A stretch of 64,000 nt of DNA from Pohlia nutans. Lineage: Eukaryota > Streptophyta > Bryopsida > Bryales > Mniaceae. The DNA is taken from assembly GCA_022496805.1 (NCBI GenBank), contig CM040103.1:22978820-23042819 (forward strand), read 5' to 3'. The stretch's first letter is position 1. Every line of letters starts with the position of its first letter. Below are positions 1 through 11,319 of the stretch, piece after piece. The notes under the pieces were generated by a model, which saw only the letters and a list, made by a program, of their open reading frames with translations, ran no database searches and had not been told where the DNA came from. The translations under genes were made by a program, and so were the position numbers.

Positions 1-1815
1 AGAATTTTAAACGAATTTTTTAAAATGATAGTTAGTTTGGTTGTCAGAATTTTTAAAATTCAAGGTTTTTTTTTAAAAAATATTCTATTTTGATAAAATA
101 ACCGTCAAAATCTGCTAAGCTTTTTAAAAATAAAATTGTGAATGATTAAGTTAAAATAATTTGCAGAATACATGAAACTCCAGCCATGGTGTTTTAAATG
201 TTGCCTACATGAAACCATTTTAAATGTTTCAAGTGTTTTGAAAGTCATAATTATGTGCTTTGATGCCTTTCAATATTGGACTTATGTTCACAATTTTGTT
301 GAGAGTTTGTATAAAAAAGTTCAAAACAATTGAATCTATTGGTCATGGGTGTCCGAAATTGACTAAAATTACTTAAAACTAAAAAAAAAGCACTCTTTAA
401 CAAATAAAATTTTAATTGCAACTTGAATTAATAAAAAAAGTCTAGGCATTAACTTAATAATTAAACATAAATGTATTAAAAATTCACATATTATACAAAA
501 ATTGTATTCAACAATATTGTGACTGAAAAAACCTATTGAGAAGTGTAAAATGGTTTGAAATTATGACTCATGATTTTGAGGATTAATCAATTATTTGACA
601 TCAATGTGCAACCTAGTCCTACTGCTATGGTATAAGAACATTTCAAAATTTTATAAATGTAGAAAGTTGAATCCATAAATTGCAAAAGAGTAAAAAGAAT
701 CCAAATGATTTCAAAAGATTCCAAATTCCTTGAAATTTTGTTTTGGTCATTGCATTAATCAAGTCGATAGAAAGTAGGTAGCAATTTGTTATTTTTTACT
801 AAAAATTCAAAAATCAATAAAATGGGTCATTGTAGTGCCTTAACAACGTAAATAAGTTGATTTTTTGTTAATTTGGTCACTAATTTCTAGTAGTGACTAT
901 GCAACTACCTTTATTATTTTATCTTTGTATTTGTATTTCACTTTTATCTTCTTATTTAATTTAATTTTGGTTTTACTTCACGTACTAATAAACGGATCCA
1001 TTCACTAGAGATCTCTTTAATCATTAATCCAGTCTGACCGTCATACGGAAACTTTGATTAATAAGGATTGTTACTAAACAACACTTAAAAGGACTCAATT
1101 GAACAATGGTTTAACACTCTTGGTTTTTACCGAACGCAATCTTAGTAAATCACTTCGCAAGACTAAATAATATCCACAAAACATATCACATATTCACAAA
1201 ACCACACGACACTCACCTTCAAGACCAAACAACACCCACTCACCAGACCAAACAACATGCACCCACAAGATCAAATGAAACCTAGCTACAAGACCAAACA
1301 AAACGCACTCACAAAAACACCCACCAATAAAACGAGGAAATAAAACAAAAATACAAATTAAACCAAACACAATCACCAAATTTTTGTATTTTTAATATGT
1401 AAATATAACACTAACTAGACCACAAATTAGAAACTACCGTTATCAACCAATAAACGCACTAAATTACATGAGTATTCTAATAGTTTAATTGATTAAAGCG
1501 TCATATAAAATGGTTCAAGGAGTTGTGGTTTAAGCTCATTAAATAATGATTACAACAATTATAAAAACAATTTTAATTTATGAAAACCAAACATATTATT
1601 ACGATACAGTTTACAAAATACTCATTCTATCTTAATTGTTAAACTCTCATTATTGAAAATATAGATTTAATAAATATTTAACAATTGACACGATAATTAC
1701 TTATTATGCTTTGTAAACTACTTAAATGATTCACAATTGCTTAAACTCAATAGTAATAATTCAGCTTATATGTCTATCAAGATGCTTTGGGATGCACATA
1801 ACTACATACCTTACA
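1..1815. other. AT-rich spacer, no gene recognised
   Basis: Very AT-rich DNA with no credible coding frame. Around 1190-1330 an imperfect short repeat built on a CAAGACCAAACAA-like core recurs several times; its open reverse frame is a by-product of this low-complexity stretch. Confidence 0.6.
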
Positions 1816-2386
1816 CTATACAGTTATCAAATAAATCGCAATAGTGGGTACTTTGCATGATGCCCGCGGTTGATGCCCCGCTCTTGTTGTCTGAACGAAA
1901 CAACAAGTCCCTCTCACGTCACCACTTTCACCGCCATTGTCGGACGAGTCAGTATTGTGGATGCATGTCATCGTCAGAGGCTGTGACACGTTCCGAGCGC
2001 CGGGCTTCCTGGGCGGTTTTGGAGGCGCCGTATATTCCCCTTCTACGTTGTTGACTGTGGAACGTTTTTGCCTAGACTTTGAAACCATGTCTTCGGTGAT
2101 GTCCTTCACGATTTCGCTATAGTCTTGAGGTCCATATTGACAACTAAATCTACAAAAGTTATGTGCAATTTCAAAGACGAGTCTACACAAGAGCTTCAAA
2201 GAGGAATTCCGCGCAAGAGTTTCAAAGAGGATTGCTGACTGTCTTACCTCTTAAAAAGTAGTCCGGCTGTGACTAGCACTTTTGAAGCAACCTTGAACAC
2301 GTGCTTTTCAATCACAATATATTTGCAAAAGACCTCACCTATAGCTCCTTCCATGCTTGCAAAAAAATCATTAACCCAATTAAAGT

Positions 2387-2791
2387 TCATATAAAACTAA
2401 TGAACAATGGGCGTTTTCTGTGCGATCCACGCTGAGTACGCTTTAACATTTTCCACTGAACATCTCCATGGCCCCAAAGTCGAGTAGGAAGATGTTGAAC
2501 CCTTTTTTCGATGTCCGCAAGAGCTTGTTGGAAGGAAGAATGACCCGGAGCTTGAAATCCTAAACAATGAAGGTCCTCATGTTTATGGTGAATATCACCT
2601 ATAGAAGCTACAAACATAGAACTCTCTTCTAACGCGGTCATTGTGCACAATTGATTACAGAGGATCCTAAATCCATTCAACACAGAAATTGAGAGAGACA
2701 AAGCCCAACATAGCATTGAATACCGCAGAGTTGTAGAAGGTCTGAATGCAAATTCAGGTAAAGTGGAACCCCTGAAACTTGGATCTTGCAT
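2387..2791 (-). CDS. Unidentified 134-codon ORF, possible gene fragment
   Basis: I do not recognise this protein. The frame opens with ATG at 2791 and runs 134 codons, in a local island (about 1.85-2.8 kb) with more G+C than the surrounding AT-rich DNA. A second reverse frame at 1816-2199, rich in Pro, Arg and Lys, lies just downstream but has no ATG at its 5' end. The two could be eroded exons of one gene. No domain, catalytic motif or convincing membrane segment stands out, and no splice site clearly joins them. It may equally be a transposon fragment or chance. Confidence 0.25.
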   Translation of the reverse strand: MQDPSFRGSTLPEFAFRPSTTLRYSMLCWALSLSISVLNGFRILCNQLCTMTALEESSMFVASIGDIHHKHEDLHCLGFQAPGHSSFQQALADIEKRVQHLPTRLWGHGDVQWKMLKRTQRGSHRKRPLFISFI

Positions 2792-3211
2792 AGCATTGAT
2801 TTCAGATAATATGTTTAGAGTTTAGGTCATAAACTATATACGAGATCAATCGTATTCCTTTTAAGATTACACATACTTGTACATACATACAAAATATGTC
2901 ATATTAGCGCAATTTTGTTAGGTACAATCAACTTTAAAAATAAAATCTTAATTCATTTTTTGTCAATTTGAGAAATTTTATTGTGCATCTTATGTATTTT
3001 TGTGAAAGCAAATCCAATAATATGTAGCATGTTTTGTGGGATCTCTTGAATTTCAAAATTAAGCTGAAATTGTTTTTTGTCTTTGTGTAAGGATATCTTG
3101 TTCAATTGTTAGTCAATTGCAAAACTTTTTGAGTGCATTTTGTGTGTTTTTTTTAATGTAAATTCAATGGTATGTGTCAGGTTTTGCATAAAAGTTTTTA
3201 TATTTTTTTTA

Positions 3212-3693
3212 TGGGTCACAGGCTGGATAATATGGTTCGATACAAAAATACTGTAGCACATGTTGTTGCAGTTCAACCCTTAATGTCAGTGATTGATCTT
3301 AGCTGCTCTGACAAAGATGAAGACGTGTAAGCTGTTCCATTTCAACATCACGTTGATGCTTTGTCGTTCGATGAGGATGTGTCAACTGTTCCTATTCAAC
3401 CCGAGGTTCATGCTTTCCCACCAAATGTTCGTCCAGTGCAAATGTGTGAGGAATCTACTTAGAAGCGTTTGTACCCTCATGAACCGACGTTTAATAGCAC
3501 AAGAGTTTCACTAGTTCGATTTGCTTCTTTAGTTGACTCATGCACTGATTCATTGCAATTTATGAACGTCAATGATGCATATTGTCTTGATCTTGATGCT
3601 GTTTATTTCATGATGCTCAGCTGTGATTTGTCGGACTTATTTAAGATTATCGCCTGTCCGACAAAGATTACATTGGGAATTCATATATTTTGA
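3212..3693 (+). pseudogene. Unidentified coding remnant with two in-frame stops
   Basis: One forward frame stays protein-like for about 150 codons, from a splice-acceptor-like CACAG near 3222 to the stop before 3694. It is broken by TAA at 3328-3330 and TAG at 3460-3462. The upstream part has a weakly repeated DEDV...VP.Q pattern, and the downstream part has mixed, non-repetitive composition. I do not recognise a family. Two stops in an otherwise continuous frame suggest a decayed exon rather than random sequence, but the AT-rich context makes this uncertain. Confidence 0.25.
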
Positions 3694-6600
3694 AAATTTG
3701 ATTGTATAAACAATAAGATTCCAAATGAAAGAAAGGAGAATTATAATCGTGGGACATTAGGGGCCGTCCAAATGCGTACAATAATATCAATAGAAACAAC
3801 AACAGAACTTTAGATTTCAAATGAAAGCTACGAGAAATACAATTGTGAGACATTAAGAGTCGTTCAAAAGCCTACAATAACATTAGAGTATAATCTGCAA
3901 CTGAAAATGAATCATATTTAAATTGAAGCACAGACTCTCAATGACAGTTTTTTGAGAATGTAGTGCGCGCTAGCCCTAGAACTTCAAGTTATGGAAAAAC
4001 AATAATCTCTTACCGGAAAATGTCGAGAACACATCGCTTCCTCACACAATTCTACAGCCTCAATGACGGTCTCCTGCGACTTACACACACTCTCCTCAAA
4101 GCTTCAGCAAAAGAAAATCTTCTCTTTAACGATACAAGAGTACAAGAAACCGGTGTGGTGAAATACGCAAACGGAGAAGCTCGAGCACGATAAGAAATGA
4201 GAAAAAAAATATTTCAGTCGCATCTCAAGACTTATAGACGATAACGTGGGAATGTTTTGCGGGGTTGTGCATGAGAGAATTTTGAACCGTCATTTCTCAT
4301 TCACTAAAATATCATATCGTCCATGAAGTTCGGTCTACTTTACAATTGTTGGGGGAGAAAGCTTACTGAAAATATACGCGGCAATAATTGATTTTCGTGC
4401 AGTGTTTGAATTCTCCATACAAGTATAAATTCTATCTCTATATAACAAAAAAATTCAAAACAAAAAATTCTATAGTGAGTCATTGCTCTTTATTAAATTG
4501 TAAATTAAAAAAATAATATAAAAAACACTGCATTGTCCTACAATTATATTTTCCACAACTTTCATTTAAAATCCGAAGCTCTGTTGATATTTTTGTTGTT
4601 GTATTTGGAACAACAATTCTGAAATTGAATGAAATATTAGAAAATCAGGGAATTTTTAAAGGCCATGAACGATTTGCTGACACTTCTTTCACTTGTTTCT
4701 CTATTACTAAGGATTATAAGTGCAATCCTCACGATGATCCTACTGATTACGGCTATGAGTTTATCCTTTAGTTACATCTAGGTCATGAACACTCGTCCTC
4801 TCTTTTGATACTTTGCTTTTGAAACTGCCAATATTTTTTTTACAATGTTTGATTTTGAATTTTCGTTGCACTCATGTACGTTCAAATGAAGAGTTTGATG
4901 TGGAGGACTCCCAATGATTTAACTTTCACAGTATCATGTTTGATTCTTTCCTCCGCATTGCTCTGACCTCCTTCTGAATTGCAACTCCACTGTGCATTGC
5001 ACAGCAATGTGAAAGAGAAACAAATTTTTAAGAGTAGCGTTTATCTAAAAACAAAATCAAATTATTTCATTGAAAAAAGAAATCACAATTTCCTGATGGT
5101 AAAGAAGGCATTTCGTTATTTTATAGCAAAAAGGCGGCACGAAAATTTACTTAATATTCATATTTGAACTCAAAATTTTACTTTTTGATTATGTACACTA
5201 GCAATCTTTTAATCCAGATGCCCAACTAGGTATACTTTCAAAGTTTTAATCATCGATTTGAACAATATTATTTTTTGGAGCTTAACATTGGTGATGTTTT
5301 AGTTTTTAAGGCTCGCCTCATTCAATATTGTATGAAACCAGTAGGTGAATGTGGTCAATTTGGTGTTTGCTTGTATCAGAGAACATTTTTTTTCTGATAC
5401 AATATTGTATAAAAACGAATTTGTCATGAAGAATTTGATGAGTTGGTTTAAGGTTGAGAACAAAGTAATGAATCTTACAAATTTAAGAGCTAAAAAAATA
5501 TGTAATGAAATTTTGTGATATTTTTTTATTGCCATTAATATTTTATATTATTCAGGATTTTTTTTTGATGACGTCAATGTGTTTAATTTTGAGATTTAGC
5601 CTTATTATTCATAATTTTGAAATATTAAGCTTTCATCTTAATTTATTTTTATTATAAATTTATTTATATAAACATTTTGTGTTTTTTTTAATTCTTCATT
5701 TGATCGATTTTTTTTTTTTTATTAAAAATTTATGTTTTGTACATGATAGTGTTTTCCAAAATGAATAAATAAAGTAAAAAATCCTCAAAATATTTGAAAT
5801 GAATAAAACGCAATTGGTTTGATAATATTATTTATATTCATATATTTCTTGTCTACTTAAGTAATTATCCAAATTCTCCTAGTCCGCCTATATATAATTA
5901 TCAAAATTATTCCGTTGCATGCAATTCTCAAGTCTCTACTAGAATTTATTTTTCATTTTGAAAATTTCCTCATGAATTTTTATATTCTTTTTTCATTTGC
6001 AGCAACGCATAAGTTTATTGGGGTTTTTAGTTGGATTCATTTCAAGGAGGTGACGGCCTTGTTGTTTAGTTTTCACTCTCACACACATATACAACTTATT
6101 TCAATTCTCTTACACACAGCTCTTTTTTACACTCACTTACAAACAACTCCTTTTTACACAATCACACACACACAATTCTTCTTGACATACATACACATAC
6201 TATTTTCGCACATACTTTTCATTCCCTTATTTATACATGAAATGTTTCATTTCAACACCAATAATACAACAATTAGTACAAAATTAGTACAAATATGTAT
6301 GAAAATTAATCTAATAAAATTAAAATTAAAAAACGTTCAATTCTATTACAATAAAATGAACAATAATTGCACCACAATCGAGAAAAACGTAATATCAATT
6401 GGTTTTGGTGGTCTTATTTTAAGCCAACCTAACAAGATACTTAAGGTCAATGTGAGAGTTTTTTGGTCAATTTAGTATGATCCCTTTATTTTCTATAAAT
6501 TTTCAAAATTTATTTACAGTTTATAACATTTGTGTTTTATCATATATAATCACGCATAAATTCTACAAGTTTATAGGAAGTCTTCAAAGGTCATCTTCAA

Positions 6601-7987
6601 CCTTTTATGAGGGCTTTCATTATTTATGTTATTTCTTGTTACATTTTTACTTTAGAAGGGATTCTTCTTGTTTGAAATCCAAAAAGGTTAAATTGGTCAC
6701 GACTTAACGTAATCTTATCTCGGTTGATGATTAAACTATTAATCTCTACAACATTGCTTTTCTATGTAAAAAAATATTAGTATAACTACTATTTTATTAT
6801 AACTTCATAATTTTATGTGGAAAAGATCAAAATAGGTAAATAAAAACTTTTATTTACATTTCCCAACTTTTTTCCATATTTGTTTACTATTTTTTCATTT
6901 GTTTACATAAAGACACTAAAAGTTACAAAAATTTAAAAAATTGCAACTATGAGTACGAACTGTCAACTTCGTAGCTCACAGCCTACAAGGCATTGCCAAC
7001 AAATTTGTGACGAGTAACCAAGTAAACAACCTACATTCAATTCAAACAATCAACAGAAGGCGAATGGAAAATGACATTCAAATCGAAAGCTCAAGAAAAA
7101 TCCTAATGCAACATCTACACCAATGGAGATACTACCTCCATCCGGATATAATTAGGTGTATCTTGAATAAGTATTGGCTTGTTGACATTGTAAGCATGAA
7201 TTCTCTTCTCAACTTCAGAGCTCGCAACTCGAACTTTCTTTGAAGGAGCAATAAACTAAATGCTTGTTTGCAACAAGAGTACAAGACTATATACAATTGA
7301 AAGAGCACGCATAGTTTGAACTTCTATACAAGTTTGAATTTTAACATGTATGATTTTGCCACCAAGAAGGGAGATAGAACCGAGAAGCCATGGGTTGTAA
7401 GGAAATTTCAAGTTGATGTATTTGTAAGTCACAACTCTAAAAATTTAATATTCTAAGTCATTGACAATCTCATCTACACGGCAGCTGATTGAAATTTTTG
7501 CCAACTTTTAAAAAGAGCTCCAATTTTTTATTGTTGATATCTTGAGAAAGCGTATCCTATCAACCTCCACCACAACCATTTGCAATTTGAAATCAAAGGA
7601 GAAACAAGATGTCATGCAAGCCAATTCATCGACAAGCCACAATCCGTTTATGTTTGTGTTACAACTAGTCTTCAAATTCAAACATAGTAGTCAATTTACA
7701 ACTTCAAAAGACGAGTAATACGTTAATTACGTTTAGAACCCCATGGCCAGGGAAAACAATTATTGAATATATTTTTTGATTCTTTAAAAGAAATTTCCAA
7801 GTGAAGGTAAGAGGAATTTCCAAGAGATTTTTTATTTATTTTTTAAATCATAAGAATAGCAATAGCATTTTTTTCTTTAATTTATAGTCAATATTTTTCC
7901 CGTCAAAACTTTACTTGGTTGTTTGTATGAGCTCTTTTAGTAAATAGGTAGTTACTTTTAAACATGCTACATAATGTGAGACTAGTA
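3694..7987. other. AT-rich spacer, no gene recognised
   Basis: No supported gene. The longest forward frame (5915-6475, 186 codons) is a low-complexity, Phe/His/Thr/Ile-rich translation of AT- and CA-rich DNA and is not credible as a protein. Short frames at 3963-4193 and 7007-7243 have no recognisable domain. Confidence 0.55.
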
Positions 7988-8339
7988 ACACGCAATTCGC
8001 TATTTATGCACTTGGCCATATAATCATGCACTTCGTCCCCGGAAGCATTAAAAATATTGTCGTAAAAATTTCTCTAAAAAACAACCATTTTTGTCGTTCT
8101 ACAATTACTTTCATTGTAAACAAACAATTATTTAATTTAATTTTTATTTTTATCTTTATCTTTTATCTTTATCTTTTATTTTATTTTTTATTTTATTTTA
8201 TTTTTATCTTGTTTCATTTATCTTATTTCTTTCTTGTCTTCAATTTATTTTCCTTCTTGTCTTCTTCTTTTTCTTCTATTTTTTTTCATTCCTCTTGTGG
8301 CAGCCGCAAATCCTTCGCCCGCACCAAAGACAAAAAAAG

Positions 8340-8371
<32 letters not shown>

Positions 8372-9021
8372 TTCTTTTTATTATTATTATTATTATTATT
8401 ATTTTTTGGAGTTCGTCTTCTATTTTGTTTGGGGCTCATGAACCCTGAAAATAGAAATTTAAAAAAATAAAAATTTAGGGTTCTCCTCATATATATAGGG
8501 GAGAGAGAAGAAGAGGGAGAGAGAAGAAGAGGGAGAGAGAAGAAGAGGGAGAGAGGGAGAGGAGGAGAGGAGGAGAGGAGAAAATGAGGCAAAGGGTGCG
8601 TGGCCGCGCACCCTCTAGCCCACAGCAGACTAAAAAAAAAAAAAAAAAAATTTAAAAAAAAAAAAAAAAAAAAATTTGTCTTTGGTGCGGGCAAAGGATT
8701 TGCGGCTGCCACAAGAGGAATGAAAAAAAATAGAAGTAAGAGAAGAAGACAAGAAGGAAAATAAATTGAAGACAAGAAAGAAATAAGATAAATGAAACAA
8801 GATAAAGAAAAGATAAAAGAAAAAATAAAATAAAAGATAAAAATAAAAGATAAAGATAAGAATAAAAATTAAATTAAATAATTGTTTGTTTACAATGAAA
8901 GTAATTGTAGAACGACAAAAATGGTTGTTTTTTAGAGAAATTTTTACACAAAAAATTTTAAGCAAGATTTGCTCATGAAATGAACGCACTTGACCAAGTG
9001 CATAAATAGCGAATTGCGTGT
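7988..9021. repeat. 1-kb foldback (large imperfect palindrome)
   Basis: Left arm (about 7988-8333) and right arm (about 8676-9021) are inverted copies. Both outer ends read ACACGCAATTCGCTATTTAT on opposite strands. The match runs inward through CTACAATTACTTTCATTG and the TTGTGGCAGCCGCAAATCC segment, with indels. The centre holds a poly(A) run, a TTA trinucleotide run near 8380, a GAGAGA-rich triplicated 17-bp motif (8500-8585) and a small GC hairpin at about 8596-8615. No transposase frame is present. It looks like a foldback or long-TIR non-autonomous element; I did not find a clean target-site duplication. Confidence 0.8.
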
Positions 9022-10620
9022 TTAGTGTGGCCTTGTACTCTTGGCCTAAATGTTCCCTTCGTTCCTCGTATTTCCATGTGTTCTTGTGTTTCCCGTCTTC
9101 CCGTGTGTTCCTATATGTTCTCCATGTTTCATATACTTTTGCTTTTTTGATTTTGTTGTATCCATAATTTAATTGAATTTATTGTAACAAAATTCAATTG
9201 AAAATCGCGATATATCTTTCACACGATAGGTTCAAACGCAATAGAATAAACTTTGTGCACCCTTCTTTCTTGATAGATTTTCGACTTTGCTAAGAACGCA
9301 ATTAAGGGATGCAAGGTTTGAGAGATCTTAATGTAACAAACAACCTATCGTATCCCCTATACGTCATAGCGTCTAGTTCAACTTCTTTTGCCGCTAAAAT
9401 CTTTTATAAAATTCCTTTTTATTTACAAATAATGGAGTACATCTATCATCTCATAAAATTCAACTCGTAAAATTAAGAAACCAAAAATTATTCAAAATTC
9501 ACTACACTTGGAGTATTATATTTCAACCCATCACAAAACTTTCATTGACAAATTGTCAATATCTTATTTTTCATTGAATTACAAAATAATTTTGAATTTT
9601 GAGTTTCAAATTTTGTACAAAAATATTGGTGATAGCAATCTGCAATCATAAATCTAATCATATGAATAGAATCTAAAATTCATAATGTACAACTTTTATT
9701 CCAACAACAAGTTCAAAATATCTTTCTTGAATGCATTTTATAATGCATTTTTACAGTTCTTCAAATTTGAAGAGGACTCTAGGCATTTAGGGGTTGATAT
9801 TAATAATACATTCAACGTGAGATTTCCATGTTACCTCTAAAGGATTTTTATTTTTTGGGGGTTTGTTTTTGCTAGTAATGCTATAATGATTGAAAACACT
9901 CAATGTTCAAGAATTTGTCTCTCAAAATGTTAGGCCACTATTAAAAATTTCAAGGAAGGCGGGGTTTCAAGAATTATACCACTTTTCTGCCCTTCCACTT
10001 ATTTTACCATTCCACTGTTGCGAAAGCACTCAACCACTCAATGTTGAAATTGTTTCCCCTCTGAAACCTACAAATGTATGATGACAAAATTTTCTATAAG
10101 GAAATAAAGCTATGACACACTCTTTTATTTCGCATCTTTGACAACCAATGTGCATCAATTTAGAACATAACCCATGTGAAGATTCTCTAATCACATATGT
10201 ATACAATCAATTCTACAAAAATAGTAAAATATGATACAAAGGATTGAGTGTGATAAAATGTGTACACTACATCATGGTTAGTTTTGACATAAATTATCCA
10301 TCCGGATCATTCAACAAAAAATGATTATTTATAAGAAAAGCAGCCCAAATCCTAATTAAGAAATTATTTTTTCTAAAAAATTCTATTTTCTGGTGAAAAA
10401 GAGAATCTTAGAGAAAATACTCACACAACCTTAAAAAAGATTTACATCATTTGGGCAAACAAAATAAATTACTAGCATGACTTGTCGACCCTGATGTTCA
10501 GATACGATATTGTAGACTTGCTAATAACCATACATTACCAATCACTGTGCACTTCAATGCAAAGAAAACAATGTGCACGGTACTCTAACAAGTAATTCGC
10601 GTGTCTGCAATAACATATGA
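9022..10620. other. AT-rich spacer with a dispersed repeat
   Basis: No gene seen. It contains one copy of a dispersed repeat (about 9470-9797) that recurs near 37.7 and 38.7 kb. Confidence 0.5.
9470..9797 (+). repeat. Dispersed ~330-bp repeat, copy 1
   Basis: Shares an ordered series of motifs with 37690-38020, including TTACAAAATAA, TTTCAAATTTT, AATCTAAAATTCATAATGTA and a terminal GCATTTAGGGG. A more diverged relative lies at 38670-38945. The last bases resemble the right terminus (TTTAGGGG) of the TTAA-flanked elements elsewhere in the window, so this may be a truncated member of that superfamily. Confidence 0.6.
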
Positions 10621-10638
10621 TTGTTTTTTCAACGGTTC

Positions 10639-11067
10639 CACGTGTCGTCTTGTGATTGGTTCATGATGACGTGGACCCGTCAAAATCTGACGTGGATTTT
10701 CAAGTTCGATATAGATCAGACGGTGCTTCCCCATGCTGGTCTCTGCTGTTTCAAAATGAAACCCTAATCAAGCAAGCTCTCTAATGATGCAACAGAATTA
10801 CGTTTTGATCACTGCAGTCCTGCACAAATCTCTGTCATGAGAAAATCTCGCATTGCTCGAATTAGTTACATGTGGATTCTTCCCAGAAGATCTCGGCAAT
10901 TGATGCGGTTGATCACCGAACCCGATAGAATGGAAAATCGAGTAACAGCAGCTGAAGATTCAACTGAAGCTGCTGCTTGTAACTGAATTGTCGACAACGT
11001 GATTATCATCGAGTTCCCGGAGTAAATTTGCCTACTAGGCAAGGTTGTTGGAAAGTGACGTGACGTC
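10639..11067 (+). promoter_or_regulatory. Cluster of ACGT (bZIP-type) motifs upstream of SDR-A
   Basis: A CACGTG G-box (10639-10644), an inverted CCAAT box (10655-10659), two TGACGTGG motifs (10667-10674 and 10688-10695) and a tandem TGACGTGACGTC (11056-11067) lie 250-680 bp upstream of the SDR-A start. TGACG/ACGT sites are the known binding cores of plant TGA and ABF bZIP factors. That they control SDR-A is an inference from position only. Confidence 0.4.
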
Positions 11068-11319
11068 TCTTATTTTCGATTCTCCAAAGGGTTTGGCGAT
11101 TGCGATCAGCAGACACAGGAGGGAGATTAGGGTCGATTGGTAATTGTCGTGCCGTGGGAGGGATATTTTCATTTGAATTTGCAAACGGTGTTAATTCTAT
11201 TAAGGTAATTCATCGTGGCTTTGTGAGAGTGATCGAACGGGTTTACGTTTGTTCCGGACCATCGTAGGATTCAGCAGGAGCGGAATCGTGGACTGTGTAG
11301 AGAGTGAGGATTGTTGGGG

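Noticed and set aside
5915..6475. 186-codon forward ORF
   Set aside because: Low-complexity Phe/His/Ile/Thr translation of AT- and CA-rich DNA; no domain and no gene context.
8234..8775. Signal-peptide-like ORFs on both strands in the foldback
   Set aside because: The same peptide appears on opposite strands only because the DNA is a palindrome; poly-Lys and poly-Phe runs come from poly(A).
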